From positions 1 to 7,086 of the forward strand of contig JACMOF010000489.1 of the NCBI GenBank assembly GCA_014378155.1: DNA of 7,086 nucleotides. Reading direction: 5' to 3'. A program made the translations under genes and the position numbers. The notes beneath the pieces are model-generated. The model was not told the origin of the DNA. It worked only from the letters and a program-made list of their open reading frames with translations, and searched no databases. The stretch comes from Caulobacter sp. (lineage in GTDB: Bacteria; Pseudomonadota; Alphaproteobacteria; Caulobacterales; Caulobacteraceae). Shown here in pieces: positions 7,081-7,086 of the stretch (position 1 is the stretch's first letter; each line of letters starts with the position of its first letter).

Positions 7081-7086
7081 GGCGCG

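Overview
The window looks like the chromosome of an alphaproteobacterium, most likely a member of the Caulobacteraceae (Caulobacter or Phenylobacterium). The reasons are the high GC content with strong third-position G/C bias, DnaK and DnaJ proteins that read as typical alphaproteobacterial forms, promoter elements that fit the Caulobacter housekeeping consensus, and the pairing of alkB with dnaKJ. I recall an alkB-dnaKJ neighbourhood in C. crescentus but could not check it here. This is core chromosome. I see no transposase, phage, CRISPR, rRNA or tRNA gene.

Layout: (1) 1-108 holds two inverted copies of a 47-bp palindromic repeat. The second copy supplies the alkB stop codon. (2) 100-735, minus strand, is alkB, an AlkB-type dioxygenase that repairs alkylated DNA. 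It has a candidate leaderless promoter at 742-767. (3) 830-3481, plus strand, divergent from alkB, encodes an exported M1-family zinc aminopeptidase of 883 residues. (4) 3482-3878 is a dense non-coding region. It contains a small stem-loop, an intrinsic terminator, a pair of GAnTC methylation sites, a near-consensus sigma-32 promoter, a sigma-73-like promoter whose -35 lies in a perfect dyad, and a long dnaK leader with a terminator-like hairpin. (5) 3879-5774 is dnaK. (6) 5775-5928 is a spacer with two very stable stem-loops. (7) 5929-7080 is dnaJ. The window ends six bases later.

How the genes work together: DnaK and DnaJ are a cognate Hsp70/Hsp40 pair and almost certainly one heat-shock operon read from the two promoters in the 3482-3878 gap. 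The spacer hairpins may set the DnaK:DnaJ ratio by RNA processing or partial termination. GrpE is not in the window. AlkB (nucleic-acid damage repair) and the aminopeptidase (periplasmic peptide turnover) form a separate divergent pair and have no visible mechanistic link to the chaperones.

I found no wholly new multi-gene system. The parts most worth a second look are regulatory: the layered dnaK control region, the hairpins between dnaK and dnaJ, the paired repeat at the alkB end, and the probable leaderless alkB transcript.
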